From: Gnetum montanum
Taxonomy: Eukaryota > Streptophyta > Gnetopsida > Gnetales > Gnetaceae
Direction: 5' to 3'
NCBI GenBank assembly: GCA_015680685.1
Contig: MNCI01027012.1
Span: 237,004 to 301,003 of the forward strand
Length of the DNA: 64,000 nt
Shown: positions 44,433-55,560 of the stretch, piece by piece
Position numbering within the stretch: position 1 is the first letter of the stretch
Layout: each line of letters starts with the position of its first letter
The notes under the pieces: model-generated
Told to the model about the DNA's origin: nothing
Databases searched by the model: none
What the model saw: only the letters and a program-made list of their open reading frames with translations
Made by a program: the position numbers and the translations under genes

Positions 44433-44565
44433 GGAAGACAACAAATAATTAACCCTAAGTGTTCCATGGGGCATGTAGGCATTTACTCTGCGGAGTTCGA
44501 CTGGATTGCGTGTGCTATGCTCGTATTTGTATGGTTGAGTGTAGGGGTATCTCGCCACTCATCAT

Positions 44566-44583
44566 TGGCACCGTTGCTGGGGA
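44566..44583 (+). promoter_or_regulatory. primer-binding site, tRNA-Asp type
   Basis: TGGCACCGTTGCTGGGGA begins one base after the LTR. From memory the complement of the plant tRNA-Asp 3' end is TGGCGCCGTTGCCGGGGA, two differences, both C/T or G/A. This primer is characteristic of Athila elements. It initiates minus-strand DNA synthesis. Confidence 0.8.
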
Positions 44584-44706
44584 CTAAGTGTTTGTGCGCC
44601 GAATAGAACATAAAGGATATCACTCACATCATTAGGAGCCTAAACGAACCTTCGGATTAATTAATTAACAAGAATTATATAACAGTGAAATAGCACACCG
44701 ATAACA

Positions 44707-46990
44707 ATGTCTTCTTCTCACAAAAGTAATTCACCACCTAGGACTAATACTAGAGACAATTGGCAATGTAAAACACATAACCAAAATCAGCCAAATTCTA
44801 AACAATACAAGATAGTCTATACTCATCCTGATGAGTATATTCCAAACTTTACCTTTATCCTCCATCAAGATGAACAGCTGCGATGGAGAGATCTGCAAGG
44901 TAACATCATGTTACCCCCATATCAATTAGTCCCTAACATGCTCTTCCGTGCTTTGGCACAGATTAGCATGACAAAATTATTTGCTGAATACATTTCTGAA
45001 GACTTTGAAATGAGGGATTATCATCCCATAGATGCATAACATATCAGAGACTCAAGGTAGAAAAGTCAACATACACTGTTGAAGGGCAAGGTCCCATACG
45101 TCCTTAGCGAAATAGGAGACAAGGAACCCCTTATAACGGGTTCTTTAGCAAATGATGTTCCCCCTCCTCATGATGGTGAGGAGGTAAGGTATCAGACCCT
45201 ACACTCAACGATACATAACACTGGTTCTAATCCCCGTGAACGTCAACTGTTTATGGAAGGAACAACAACTCATGCTAAGGACAGGCACTTAGATCGTCAT
45301 AACAATCGGGGCCGAAGCAGCCGAAGAGAAGGCAAGGAACATCATCATGGTGATGCTTCTCCTTCCTATTCTCCTTCATCTCACCACTCACCCTCTTCTT
45401 CCACATTTGGGTGCAGCCACTATGAACATAACGGTGAGGATAGGGGTAGACAAGAAGAGAGACCTCGATGAGAAAGTCGAGAGAGAGGACAAGGGCAAGG
45501 ACGTAGGGAGAGTAGGGAACCACGAAGACATCACAGGTGTCATGAAAGAGATGATCATGACGAGCCCCTACTCATAACCTGAAGTATGCTTGACATAACG
45601 GAGGCTGTTAGGATTCCAACAAGGCACCAAAGGGACAGTCGAATCAAGCTCTTAGACATGAACAATATCCCACATTTTGAAGGGGGATATAACTCAGATC
45701 CGCAACATCATTTACAGGCATTCCATGATGCCTGTGCCTTGCAGAATATAGAAAATGAGTGACAAAAACTTAAGTTATTCCCAAGGACACTCACTAAAGA
45801 AGCAGAGAGTTGGTACTGGTCCTTAGAACCAGAAACCATCAGGAGGTGGAGTACGATGCTAGAACTGTTCAACAATAAATATCAAACGTACTCCAAAGTG
45901 TCCAATTTGCGTAAGCAGATCCAAGGCTAGAAAAAGGGTACTTATGAACCCTTGGATGTTGTCATGGCCTGCTACTACACATTGTTACATCGTTACCCAG
46001 GCCATGGGTACGCTCAGCGGGATCAACTTTGCCATATTGTGGATGGGCTAAGGCATGAAACAAGAAGAGCCCTTGGGACTTATGCCCAAGGGAGACTATC
46101 ACAACTTAGAGCCCATGAAGTACATTGCTTGTTGGAACAAGTAGCACAAGAAAAGGGTGAGCTACACAAGAGGGAAAGTGTGGAGGAATACAACTGTGAT
46201 CCCTCCCTTCGAAAGAAGGGAGTGAAATTCCATGATGAGGAGGATGAGTCACCACTTGAAGAGTTGGTGAACCAAAAAACCTTGCCGATCCAAAAACTAA
46301 CAACCAAGGTATCAACTAAGATGAACCAATTGTGGGATTCCTTAGACTCCAGACTTGAAAGTGTTTTGAAAATTGTAGAAGAGTCTAAGGATGAATGAAG
46401 TAGTGACAAAGGTAAAGCAAAGTGGAGAAATTCAAGCCCTGCACATAACAAGGATAAGGGAAAAATTCCTATTTTCGATGAGGCTGTGGACTCTGACACA
46501 GACGATGACGGTGGATGTGAGATCTGCCAATATGACCATCCTAAGGGATCTTGTCCAATTATCTCACATCTATAGGAGTCTGGGGTGTATGCACTTAATC
46601 CGAGACTCAACCAATGGTAAACACCCCGAAGGTTACCTTATCCACAAGGTAACCCAAGGCAGTTCCACCAACCACTAACATACTATCCAAGTGGAACTCC
46701 ACCATAGCCCATCGGACAGCATCAGTAGTGGCAATACCCATAGTCATGGGGGATGCCACCGTCAACACAACAGTACCCCTATCGGTAGCCCAATCCTTAT
46801 AGTTATTATGTGCAGCAGCCGGTTTCTCCAGGTGACTCTATGGGTCACACAACTCCCCAACGTCACTACCAAGTTCGAGAGTACTTTAGGAAGACTCCTT
46901 CTTCTCTGGGAGGCATCTCACATGCATCCCATCCTCCAACTCCATCTGCATCTCTTCCACCTATAGTTCCCATACAACCTGCTCCAACAA
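44707..46990 (+). pseudogene. element A gag (first part of the gag-protease frame)
   Basis: Gag forms the particle in which reverse transcription takes place. One frame starting at ATG 44707 stays in register to the protease end; it begins MSSSHKSNSPPR. The capsid-like region (about 45660-46140) includes PHFEGGYNSDPQHHLQAFHD, KLKLFPRTL and NLRKQIQ, with the same block order as element B. A Glu-rich coiled segment follows. The zinc knuckle is at 46516-46554 (CEICQYDHPKGSC, CX2CX3HX4C), then a Pro/Gln/Tyr-rich tail. Stops such as those at 45037, 45469, 45760, 45928 and 46396 are explicable as CAA, CGA or TGG codons changed by one transition. No frameshift noticed. Confidence 0.85.
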
Positions 46991-48039
46991 TGCAAGGGGA
47001 ACTCCCTACGCAACTGTAGCAACGTAATGCTACGAGAGTTGTAAATATTCAACCTGCTACTGGTTTTGACAATTGTAAAAAGATAAGGTCCTTCTTCAGA
47101 ACCAAAAGCTTGGACAAACTCTCGCAACAACAAGCAGTTGAGCACATGTACATGCCTCCACCATCTAGCACTTCGGAGCACCCTTCAGTCCAAAAGAATT
47201 GTACGCATACGGTTATGTTAACGCATACTATAACCGACTGGATCAAGGTAGGCCACCTTCCCAAGAAACTATCTGACCCTGGAAGCCCCTTAATCTATTT
47301 GCAAATCGCTGAAAATGCACCACATCAGGCTCTTCTTGACTCAAGTTTTGGAGTCAATTTAATATCACGAGAAATGTATCAAGCCTGGAACCTACCCCAA
47401 CTTAAGAAGAGTGACATTCAATTGGAGCTAGCTGACCAGTCCATCACCATTCCCTTGGGATTGGTGGAGGACATCATTACCATTGTGTGTGGGTGGTCTT
47501 ACCTAGCTAATTTCCTGGTGATTGAAATCAACAACAATGAAGGAGGCTTCCCAATTATAATGGGAAGGCCATGGCTAAGTACAGTAGATGCGTACCTAGG
47601 GATCTGCGATCTTTCCTTGCAGATATCTAAGGTAAATATTTATGGAAAGATCGAGAAGAAGAAAGTTCCGTGCATCACATACAGTGACTCAGAGGGTGAT
47701 GACATGGACGAGTGTTCAACATTGCTTCCATGTGATTGGTTTGCCCAAGAAACACAAATTCAAAGGTGCCTGTATATAGCAACCACACCAGTAGTAGACA
47801 CCCTATGGTTGATAGCTACTAGAAAGAGTAAACTAATATCCATGGAACGAACTGAGGAAACTCATGCTAACAACGAAAGCATAGACACATTAGAATATGA
47901 GCGTCGCCAACTTCCACCTGTCAACCTAAAAACATCAATGGGAAGAAGTTGGGCACTTTTACGAAATTCAAATAGATGTTCATTATTTCGGATCTCTCCC
48001 TTACAGTTCAGTCATGGGGGAGATGGCCACCTATGCTGA
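46991..48039 (+). pseudogene. element A aspartic protease and C-terminal extension
   Basis: Continues the gag frame and is open from 47110 to a TGA at 48037-48039. Protease homology at about 47320-47640: ALLDSSFGVNLIS stands where Athila proteases have LLDLGASVNLM-type active sites, followed by LELADQSITIPLGLVEDI and PIIMGRPWL, the conserved ILGRP block. The Asp is kept, but the next residues are not a standard D[TS]G. An extension of about 130 residues without known homology follows. No RT comes after it. Confidence 0.85.
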
Positions 48040-48061
48040 TCATTGGAGGCCCTCAGTTCTT

Positions 48062-48306
48062 TTTAGTTTTTGTTTTACACATATTTGTTTTACAATTTTT
48101 GTTTTACACATATTTGTTTAACACAATTTTGTTTTACACTTTTTTGTTTAACACATTTTTGTTTTACACATTTTTGTTTTACAAGTTTTTGTTTTACACA
48201 TTTTTGTTTAACACATTTTTGTTTTCCATGTTTTTGTTTTACGAGTTTTTGTTTTACACATTTTTTTTTACAGTTTTTGTTTTACACATTTTTGTTTTAC
48301 AAATTT
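48062..48306 (+). repeat. 15-base minisatellite, TTTTGTTTTACACAT, about 16 units
   Basis: About sixteen consecutive units with small variations (TTTAACACA, TTTTACAAG, TTTTCCATG), starting some 20 bases after the protease stop. Because 15 is a multiple of 3, one frame stays open as a Phe/Leu/Tyr/Thr-rich string that is not a real protein. It marks the point where pol would start. Confidence 0.9.
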
Positions 48307-50104
48307 CTTTAACTTTTCTTGTTTTTGTTTTACAACATCATTATACTTTTCCATTTTTTGTGTGTTTGTGTGTGTGTGTCATCCACCATGTAAGTTCGTC
48401 ACCTAATAAGTGTTCTTCACAATGGTATGAACTGTTTTTCATTGATTTCTAATGTTTGGTTTTTACCTTAAAGTTACAATGTTGACACTAAGGTATGTCT
48501 CTTTTGATATGACAGGCAATGAGTCCACTTCATCCATCCATCCACCAAAGTCTATGGTCTCTCTTGGCTTGGAAATGTACAGTCCCCTTCCTAATAAGGA
48601 CTTTAACAAATCGGTGATTGGGTGCTTCTCAAACTAAGGAAGGACTCAAGGTTTGAAAATGGTGTGACTTCAAGGGAACTTGACGCATTTGTGTTGGCCA
48701 TTCTCTTGGGTGCTTGGATGTTTTCTTCTTGAGTTTTCTTGCCGTTCCAATGTTACCCAATTATCGGAAGCTGAGCCAATAAAAATAAGAAGTCTTTGCA
48801 TGGTGTGGTTCTCACGCGCAAAAACAAAAAACACAAAAAAAAAATAAAGAAAGTGAGAATTTAAAGCACACCCCTTAGACAAAATAACTTGGGCTACAAG
48901 CACTGGTTATGGAACCAAAAGTGTTCCCTCTAACTAAGACCCTTCTCGCTTCCCATTCTCTCCTTTGTTTCATCGGAATGGTGGTGGCTCTTTGGAGATG
49001 CATTCTTGTTATTTAAGTCGATGGTTTGGCCAAGTGCGTTGATGCGAAGTCACTGGATGTGGTTGGTTTAAGGCCGGAGCTGGAATGAGATTTGCCAAGT
49101 CACATTAATCATGAAACATACAAGGGGCTGTACACCACCTTGTTCTTGGGATTCCATTCCATTCTCTTCTTTCCATCCTTCTTTCCATTATTCACCTCAT
49201 TGCCGGTTGTATCGTTAGTGTATATTTTGGTAGATACATTGTTTTCTTTTTGGTAAATTCTTACGGTTAAGACTTTAACTCTTATTCCAAAGGACATTCC
49301 CAGAGCCTACAGACTCTTTGAATGTGGGTTTGTCAGGGCATTAAGGGCATGAGCCTGCTTTGGGGAGGACCCACTAGCATTCCTATTTGGTGCATCAGTT
49401 AAATTCTTTCCCTTAACATTTTGCAATTAATTTTATTTTTTTCATTTCCATCTTGACATCTATTTCATCGATGTCCTAGTTGTCTCTTTTTCTTCCTCTT
49501 TCTTGTTCTTATTCTTTCTCCATTCTCTCGCTACCGGAGGTTCGCGATTAGTCATGGGGGTACAGGGCCCACTTTTTTCAATTTTCTCCTAACCCCTACA
49601 CCTTCGATAGTCATCATTTCTACATCTCCAGATCTGTAATCAGCAATACCACAACCCAGCCAATGGATAGGTATTACCCACATTGAAATTCATTTACCCT
49701 TGCTAATATAAGAGTATGTTGTGTGTGCAGATGACAATCATGCAATAATGGATTGGATCTGGAAGGAGCACTTGGAATGGAGCGGTACTGAAGCAGCTTT
49801 ACAAGGAACGAGATCGATGATGCACTTACGAAAGGACAACAAAAGATGCAATCTTGGCGTTGGCAGCAACAAGACTTCTTCTCTCCTCTTCTCTATTCTC
49901 TTTCCTCTCAGTTGCCAACTAAGGCCTGATGTCAATGTAATAAGGTGTTCACCCTTGTTGTCATGAACACCAGTTTGCTGAGTCTTGTAATGATGATCCG
50001 TTCACATGTCATCCCATTAGTTTCCATTTGAGTCAATAATCCCATACCTTCCCGATATTATTGTAATGAACTCGAGGACGAGTTTTCATTTATTCATGGG
50101 GGTA
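48307..50104 (+). other. element A non-coding spacer and polypurine tract
   Basis: 1.8 kb with no recognisable domain. The end contains CCCATACCTTCCCGATA, GAGGACGAGTTTTCATT and CATGGGGGTA directly before the LTR; the last block is the likely polypurine tract. These blocks are shared with E11 (14210-14273) and, on the minus strand, with B and E7. Confidence 0.6.
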
Positions 50105-51048
50105 TGATGGAACACGATATCACATGGGCTGCGATATCGCGTCTTCCCTTGCGATATCAGGTACGCAATATCGTGGTGCACCATCATATCTATAAATAAG
50201 AGGCAGCTCTCCCTTATTTCATCATCCTAGGCTAGAAGTAGGGAAACTCTGGCAGATTGATCACTCCAGAGATAGAATATTTTCCATGTACCCGCAGTAG
50301 GAGTCCTAAAAGTGAATGGATCTTTATTCGAGCAACATTGTACCTAAACACAAGTTGTGTATGGCAATAAAGATGAGCTTCTTGGATAAACCTTGCAGTG
50401 CATGGAATAGGATTTTATTACCTATTATTTATTACCTGCAGTAACACGGAATGAGCACGACTTGATTACGATCATTTAACGATGTCTACGGATAATCAGG
50501 AATGGATGCTCATCGCGATTAGATTCTCTCTCACCCTTATCTCCCAGTAACGTGGAATGAGTACGACTTGATTACAAGCATTTAAGGATGTGTACAGATA
50601 ATCAAGGAACGGATGCTCATCGCACTTAGGCTAATTAAGTGCCTCAGTACGACCACTTCGAGCACGTGCATTATGCGCGGGATCCCAGTAACGATTAGTG
50701 TTTGGTAACCACAGTTGCATCAGTTCAGGGTGTATATGGTAAGTGGGAATGGATGCTGACGCTAGGTAATTTAGACTTAGTTCATTAGTTAGAATTAGTA
50801 GTTAGCTTCTCAACCCTTCACCCTTAGCATAGAAGACATAAAACATAAAAACCATAAAAAATCATATACCTCAGACTTACTTTAACTATACACCATGACA
50901 ACTACAAGTAAGTTTGGGAAGACAATGAATAATTAACCCTAAGTGTTCCATGGGGCATGTAGGCATTTAGTTTGTGGAGTTTAATTGGATCGCGCGTGCT
51001 ACACTCATATTCATATGGTTGAGTGTAGGGGTATCTCGCCACTCATCA
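50105..51048 (+). mobile_element. 3' LTR of element A
   Basis: 944 bases, TGATG...CATCA. The U3 palindromic array is longer than in the 5' LTR (four to five units at 50113-50176, such as ACACGATATCAC, TGCGATATCGCG and CGCAATATCGTG). TATA box CTATAAATA at 50190-50198. The U5 hairpin (50872-50916) has arms CAGACTTACTT and AAGTAAGTTTG. The right end is the first base before the B gag sequence. Confidence 0.95.
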
Positions 51049-52479
51049 GAGGTGAAGGATGAGAATTTTGAAATTGAGAAGAAGTGTAAGGTGCCCAAGG
51101 TGGTGGTCCTATTGGTGAGGATACAGGTTGATAGTATTGAGAAGAATAATAATAATGTGGTGAGATAGAGGATGTTGACCCAATTGGGGAAATAAGATGT
51201 TGAACTTGATAAGCACTTAGGTTTGGATGGTATGAAGGGTGTAACCAATTTTGGGATGGCCTCCCCCACAACTGGGATTGTTGTCACTATGATTGAACAC
51301 AGTATTTTTATACGAATGCTCATGCAAATGTGACAAGATTGGGCATTGGCCTTTGGGATGATCGTATAGACAAACATTACATTGATACATATGATTGGTA
51401 GTTGAGCTCTTATTCTCTTTGACCCTTCTTTCTGATTGTCCAAGGATGTTCTATCCTGGTTCTTGGTTCATCATGGTTCTACCTCTAATAATGTTGACAT
51501 ATTCTCCACATTTTTCATGCATCCAATCCGTCATCTTATTGATCTTTGCTTCAATTTCATCTAGTGATTGCTGTACTAGCAAAGATTGTTCCACCTCCTT
51601 GAGATGAGTTGATTTCTTCTTTTCATGATTATGGACCTTTGTTAAATTGAGATTTTCGTCCTGTTGAGATTTTTCAACATTCTCCCATTTAGCCATTTCT
51701 CCTTTTTCTTTTGCTATCCACTTAATAAGCTCTTGGAGTTGATGGGTTTGTAGCTCATATAATTGACCTCAGGCATACATCCCTAGGGTTTCCCTTGTTT
51801 CATAATGGAGCCTATCCATGATATGGTACATTAGCCTTTCCTCAGAGAACTCATGGCTTGGGTAGTTGTTTAACAATGCATAATATCTTTCTAAGGCCAT
51901 GTCCAAGGGTTTATGTTGTGCTTGTTTCCACTCTTGGATTTGTTTCCTCAAGGTTGACACTCTCGCATAGGTTTGATATCTTTCATTTAATAGTTCTACC
52001 ATTGTTGGCCAATGTCGGATTGGTTTTGGTTTTAAGGACCTATAACATACTTTTGCATGGCCAACGAGTGTCATAGGAAAGAGCTTAAGTTTTTGCCATC
52101 CATTATCAATGTTATTCCATACACAAGCATCGTAGAAGGCTCGTAAATGTTGTTGTGGATCTAAATCATAGCCTCCTGAAAACTTAGGAAAGTTTTTTAA
52201 GTCAAGCTTGGGTAGACGACTTTCTTTACGATGCCTCCGGGATATTTGAACAACCTCTTGTATTTCCATTAGGCTTGTAGTGGCTAGTAGGGGTTCATTG
52301 TCACTAGGTATGTTATGCATTTGTGAGTTGGGACGATGTTGTTTGCGTTTATGCTCATAGGAGACCCCTACATCAGATTGGGTACTCCAAACTTCATCTT
52401 CATCATTATATAATTTGTTGGTTCTCCACTGAATTGCCTTATTGGTTGTTGCGTTATCATAGTCTTGTTAGAGAGACAT
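51049..52479 (-). pseudogene. element B gag, N-terminal and middle part
   Basis: Minus strand, start ATG at 52479-52477, about 130 bases after the primer site. Capsid-like region at 52280-51775 (LPKLDLKNFPKFSGGYDLDP, FPMTLVGHAKVCYRSL, STLRKQIQEWKQAQH), then a coiled segment and a zinc knuckle near 51381-51343 (CNVCLYDHPKGQC). A frameshift precedes the Pro/Tyr/Ser-rich tail that is cut by element A at 51049. Stops include one at 51769. Block order matches element A gag. Confidence 0.85.
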
Positions 52480-52607
52480 GGTTGTAAATTTGTGTGTGAT
52501 ATAATTGCAATTATTATTATTATTATATTTTTTTCTGAAAGATATATCGTTAATACTTTGTTATAGCGATCTTGTATGATGTAACTAATCTAGATAACTA
52601 GCATTAT

Positions 52608-52625
52608 TCCTTGACAATGGTGCCA
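52608..52625 (-). promoter_or_regulatory. primer-binding site of element B
   Basis: Minus strand TGGCACCATTGTCAAGGA, one base inside the LTR, a decayed version of the tRNA-Asp-type site of element A. It shows that the LTR at 52627-53460 is the 5' one. Confidence 0.65.
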
Positions 52626-52626
52626 A

Positions 52627-53460
52627 TGATGAGTGGCGAAGTACCCCTACACTTAACCATACAAATACGAGCATTTCATGCACGATTCGATCGAACTCCG
52701 CAAATGGGCTAGTTGTGGTATCTAGATAGTTACTCACTGATCACAATTCATTGTCTTCCCACCTGGACTAGTATTTGCTTTGTCACATATGGTTTAGTTT
52801 AGAGTGAGGTGTATGATGTGGTTTCTAACCTAGCGCTACTCTTAGAGGCAATGGAAAATAACTTGAATTAAGCTAGGAGGAAAAGGGAGAGAGAATCTAA
52901 GCTAGCCTAAGTGCGATGAGCATCTGTTCCTTAATCATTCATACACATCTTGGACCTCGTGCACAACTACCACTAGGATTACCAAGCGCATGGCCTAAGT
53001 ACGCTATTGAGATACCAAGTAGTTACACTTAAATGCTCGTGATTAAGTCGTACTCATTCCATGTTTAAGGAGTTTAGGGTGAAGATATATTAACTACGAA
53101 AGTAATAAAGAACAATAACAATTAATTAATTAAACTAAGTGAATGTTGCAATGATGAAGTAATCTTGATCTTTATTTTCAGTCATGTGTGTGTCCAAGTA
53201 CATCACACTCAAATAAAGGTGCCGCACAGTTACAATCATTACACTACGGGCATGCATTGGGAGAAAGGGTTGAGAAAAGCTAAAGATGAAAACTAACTTC
53301 TAACTAAAAAAACTTCCTACTCCATCGTGTGCCTAAGGTGTATTTATAAGCCTACACAGGAGCCACGATATCGCGTATACGATATTGCGAGCCAGGCCAT
53401 GATATTGCATATGTAATATCGCGGGTGTGATATCGTGACCTAATGAATCACGATTCATCA
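52627..53460 (-). mobile_element. 5' LTR of element B
   Basis: 834 bases, the same length as its partner. Minus strand: TGATGAATCG start, CpG-rich palindromes (ACGATATCGCG, GTAATATCGCGGG, TGATATCGTGACC; plus-strand 53366-53440), TATA box at 53350-53341, and the hairpin at 52760-52811 (outer arms CACCT and AGGTG). Several palindromes keep CG where the 3' LTR has CA or TG. Confidence 0.9.
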
Positions 53461-54140
53461 GCTACCAAAGAAGCTAATACTATTCAAAGAAATAACTTTA
53501 TTTACAATTTCATCATCAATGTTAAGAAATCCACACCTTAAAGGGCTTGTATGTTTTTTGAATAATTTTTGGAATACTACTTATTTGTAATGACTACTAC
53601 ATTATCAACATTTGGGCATGCTACAAAACCCTATTCACAAGCTACTTTAACCTTTTTCCATTATTCAACCCTTTTTGCAAGTTCCTTTTGAGTAAGATCT
53701 TCATTTATCCAAAAGCTTTTCCCATTCTTAGTTTGCTTCATATAGCTTTGATGTATTCAAACAAGCACTTTGTGTTCTACATTATAAAACTTAAAAATTA
53801 CTTGCGGGATTTTCATGTCATTTACTTGGAACCTTAAAAGCTTTAGTAGTTTTTGGAGAAGTTATCTACATATCATCCCTAAATTTTTCAACTTTCTTAA
53901 ATAAAGTTTCATTTGTTTCACCTTCTATCTTTGGGAGACCTACAAAACACACAATTTATTTTTCTTTTGCCACTTTTTTTGTTTTGTTCTTTCAAAGCTT
54001 CTGCAATTGCAAAGCCTGTCTTTGTTTGTGTTACTTCAAGATTAGATTTATTTTTATTTTCCTCCACCATGGCAAAGCATTTTAGTTACTATTGTAATCA
54101 TGCATGGGACAACTTATATTGTATGTTTCATACATTGTCA
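53461..54140 (-). pseudogene. LINE ORF1-like C-terminal relic, 5' part of the split LINE
   Basis: Minus strand, with LPKIEGETNETLFKKVEKFRD near 53930, then KFYNVEHKVL and a WINEDLTQKELAKR block typical of the C-terminal end of L1-type ORF1 proteins (RNA-binding chaperones). Stops and frame changes throughout. It continues the LINE broken at 37630 by element B. Confidence 0.5.
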
Positions 54141-54141
54141 A

Positions 54142-54230
54142 TGAGGTGTTAGCCTAATGATAAAGCTTTTGATTTGCTTGAGGTATACCTATATTACAAT
54201 TATTTTATGGTTCCAATATCCTATTGTCAC
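54142..54230 (+). repeat. short SINE-like fragment
   Basis: GAGGTGTTAGCCTAATGAT resembles the A-box end of the SINE at 56.66 kb; a terminal TGGTTCCAATATCC resembles its 3' part. No clear B box. Fragment only. Confidence 0.4.
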
Positions 54231-55157
54231 TAGAATGCTATTATACTAAAGCATCCTCTAATATTTTATCTTTGACAACATTATTTAACCACATTTTCTC
54301 TTTATCATTCTAGATTCATTTTATTATTAAGTTGAATGGGATGAGTAGTGTAGTTCCTTATGATCATCTTGAAAGCATCTTTTTTCCACTTAGAGATAAC
54401 TAATTTCAAAGTTAGTCCTTTTGATATTAAATTCATTTTGTTAATTGAAAATCATCCCTTTTCAAGCTACAGATAGCATTGGCAATTTGATGAACAACGG
54501 AGGCCATCCCTTGTCGCGATTATAGATTTTCAAAGTTGTTTTCTTTGTTGATGTTTCCTATTCAAAGAGGAGAGGTCCAAAAACAGCTTGTAAACGTCAG
54601 AATCCTATCAAAATAAATGAACTTTTTCTTGTAGAAAATTTGAATTCGTCTACTCATAGCGTTAGATGTTGATATATTTGTTGTTGATTGATTTCATTAT
54701 TGAGGTGTTACCTTCGTTGACTTGAAAGATTTGGGGATCATTAAATATTGATATATTCCTTCTTGTCGATAAGGTATTGGAAATTGGAAGTTTTTGTTTG
54801 CATATTACGTCCAAAAAAATTTATAAAATTCATGATATTAGGCTGGTAAACTCGTAACTTAAAAACATATTCAATATTAATAAGCAATATTGGATTACAT
54901 TAGGAATTCTTACTAGCATGGCTATGTTTAAGGATCACATTAAAAATTGCTTTGGGAAATTTGTAGTTTAGTTTTCATTCAAAGAATGGAAGAGAAGAGA
55001 AATGTTTGCACAAAGATGGTTACATAAAGGTCTACATAATGAAAATGATTTTTTATTTATGATATATTGGAGAAGAAGTAAGAAAAAATGATTGCTCTAT
55101 CTTAACATGAATCTAAAGCAAAAGTAACAAAGGTGAAGGTACTAGATATAGGTCCTA
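54231..55157. other. no gene recognised
   Basis: AT-rich sequence without coding homology on either strand. Confidence 0.3.
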
Positions 55158-55405
55158 AAGCAACAATCACCAAAGTCAATGGAGTAGGTATGGTTGGTGA
55201 AAAAAATTAATAAAAGTTAAGTTAGAAAGCAACAATAACCAAAGTCAATGGAGTAGGTATGGTGGTGAAAAGATAATTAATAAAAGTTAAGATAGCAAGT
55301 ATGGTTGGTTGAAAAGTGATTGAGAAAAGTTCAAGGTAGCAAAAATGAAGAGTGGTTAACAAAAAAGTCAATGTAGTAGGTGTGGTTGGGTGAAAATTGA
55401 TTGAA
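55158..55405 (+). repeat. minisatellite of about 65-75-base units
   Basis: Three to four decaying units with AAAGTCAATGGAGTAGGTAT and GATTAATAAAAGTTAAG-like parts. No coding function visible. Confidence 0.65.
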
Positions 55406-55560
55406 TTATTGTTTTCACAATTTTAGATCATTTTACTTAAATCTTTCTGCAAAAGAATGGTAATGTTTGTCTCATTTTTCCTAAAAAAAAAAATTTACCA
55501 TTAATTTGCATGCAGAGCGGTTAAAAGCTAAAGTTTGAGCAAGAAAAAATTAAATCTATA

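Larger units (their letters stand above)
43659..44564 (+). mobile_element. 5' LTR of element A
   Basis: 906 bases, TGATG...CATCA. U3 has GCGATATCGC and CGATATCAT palindromes (43667-43693), fewer than in its partner. TATA box CTATAAATA at 43707-43715; R with GATCTTTATTCGAG, TGTACCTGAACAC and AATAAAGACG. U5 includes a 107-base tandem duplication (from about 43961 and 44068) and the hairpin at 44389-44432. Confidence 0.95.
43659..51048 (+). mobile_element. element A: Athila-like retrotransposon with gag-protease only
   Basis: A 7390-base element inserted in the gag of element B, flanked by GAGGC (43654-43658) and GAGGT (51049-51053), a target duplication with one mismatch. Order: 5' LTR, tRNA-Asp-type primer site, one gag-protease frame, a 15-base minisatellite, non-coding spacer, polypurine tract, 3' LTR. 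RT, RNase H and integrase are absent with no sign of them in 48.0-50.1 kb, so this is a gag-carrying non-autonomous element (similar in concept to published TR-GAG elements). Confidence 0.9.
37631..53460 (-). mobile_element. element B: Athila-like retrotransposon with gag and env-like ORF, no pol
   Basis: Minus-strand element with LTRs of 834 bases each (3' LTR 37631-38464, 5' LTR 52627-53460), flanked by GCTAT (37626-37630) and GCTAC (53461-53465), a 5-base target duplication with one mismatch. Order: 5' LTR, primer site, gag, spacer, promoter-like module, env-like ORF, 3' LTR. Without the nested element A (43659-51048) it is about 8.4 kb. No protease, RT, RNase H or integrase is found, so it would depend on a partner. 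Inserted in a LINE. Confidence 0.85.

Noticed and set aside
48062-48306. Possible CRISPR-like regular repeats
   Set aside because: Head-to-tail minisatellite without spacers in a plant retroelement; no CRISPR context.
47976-48452. 158-residue and 80-residue Phe/Leu/Tyr-rich frames
   Set aside because: Translation of a 15-base minisatellite whose unit length preserves the frame.
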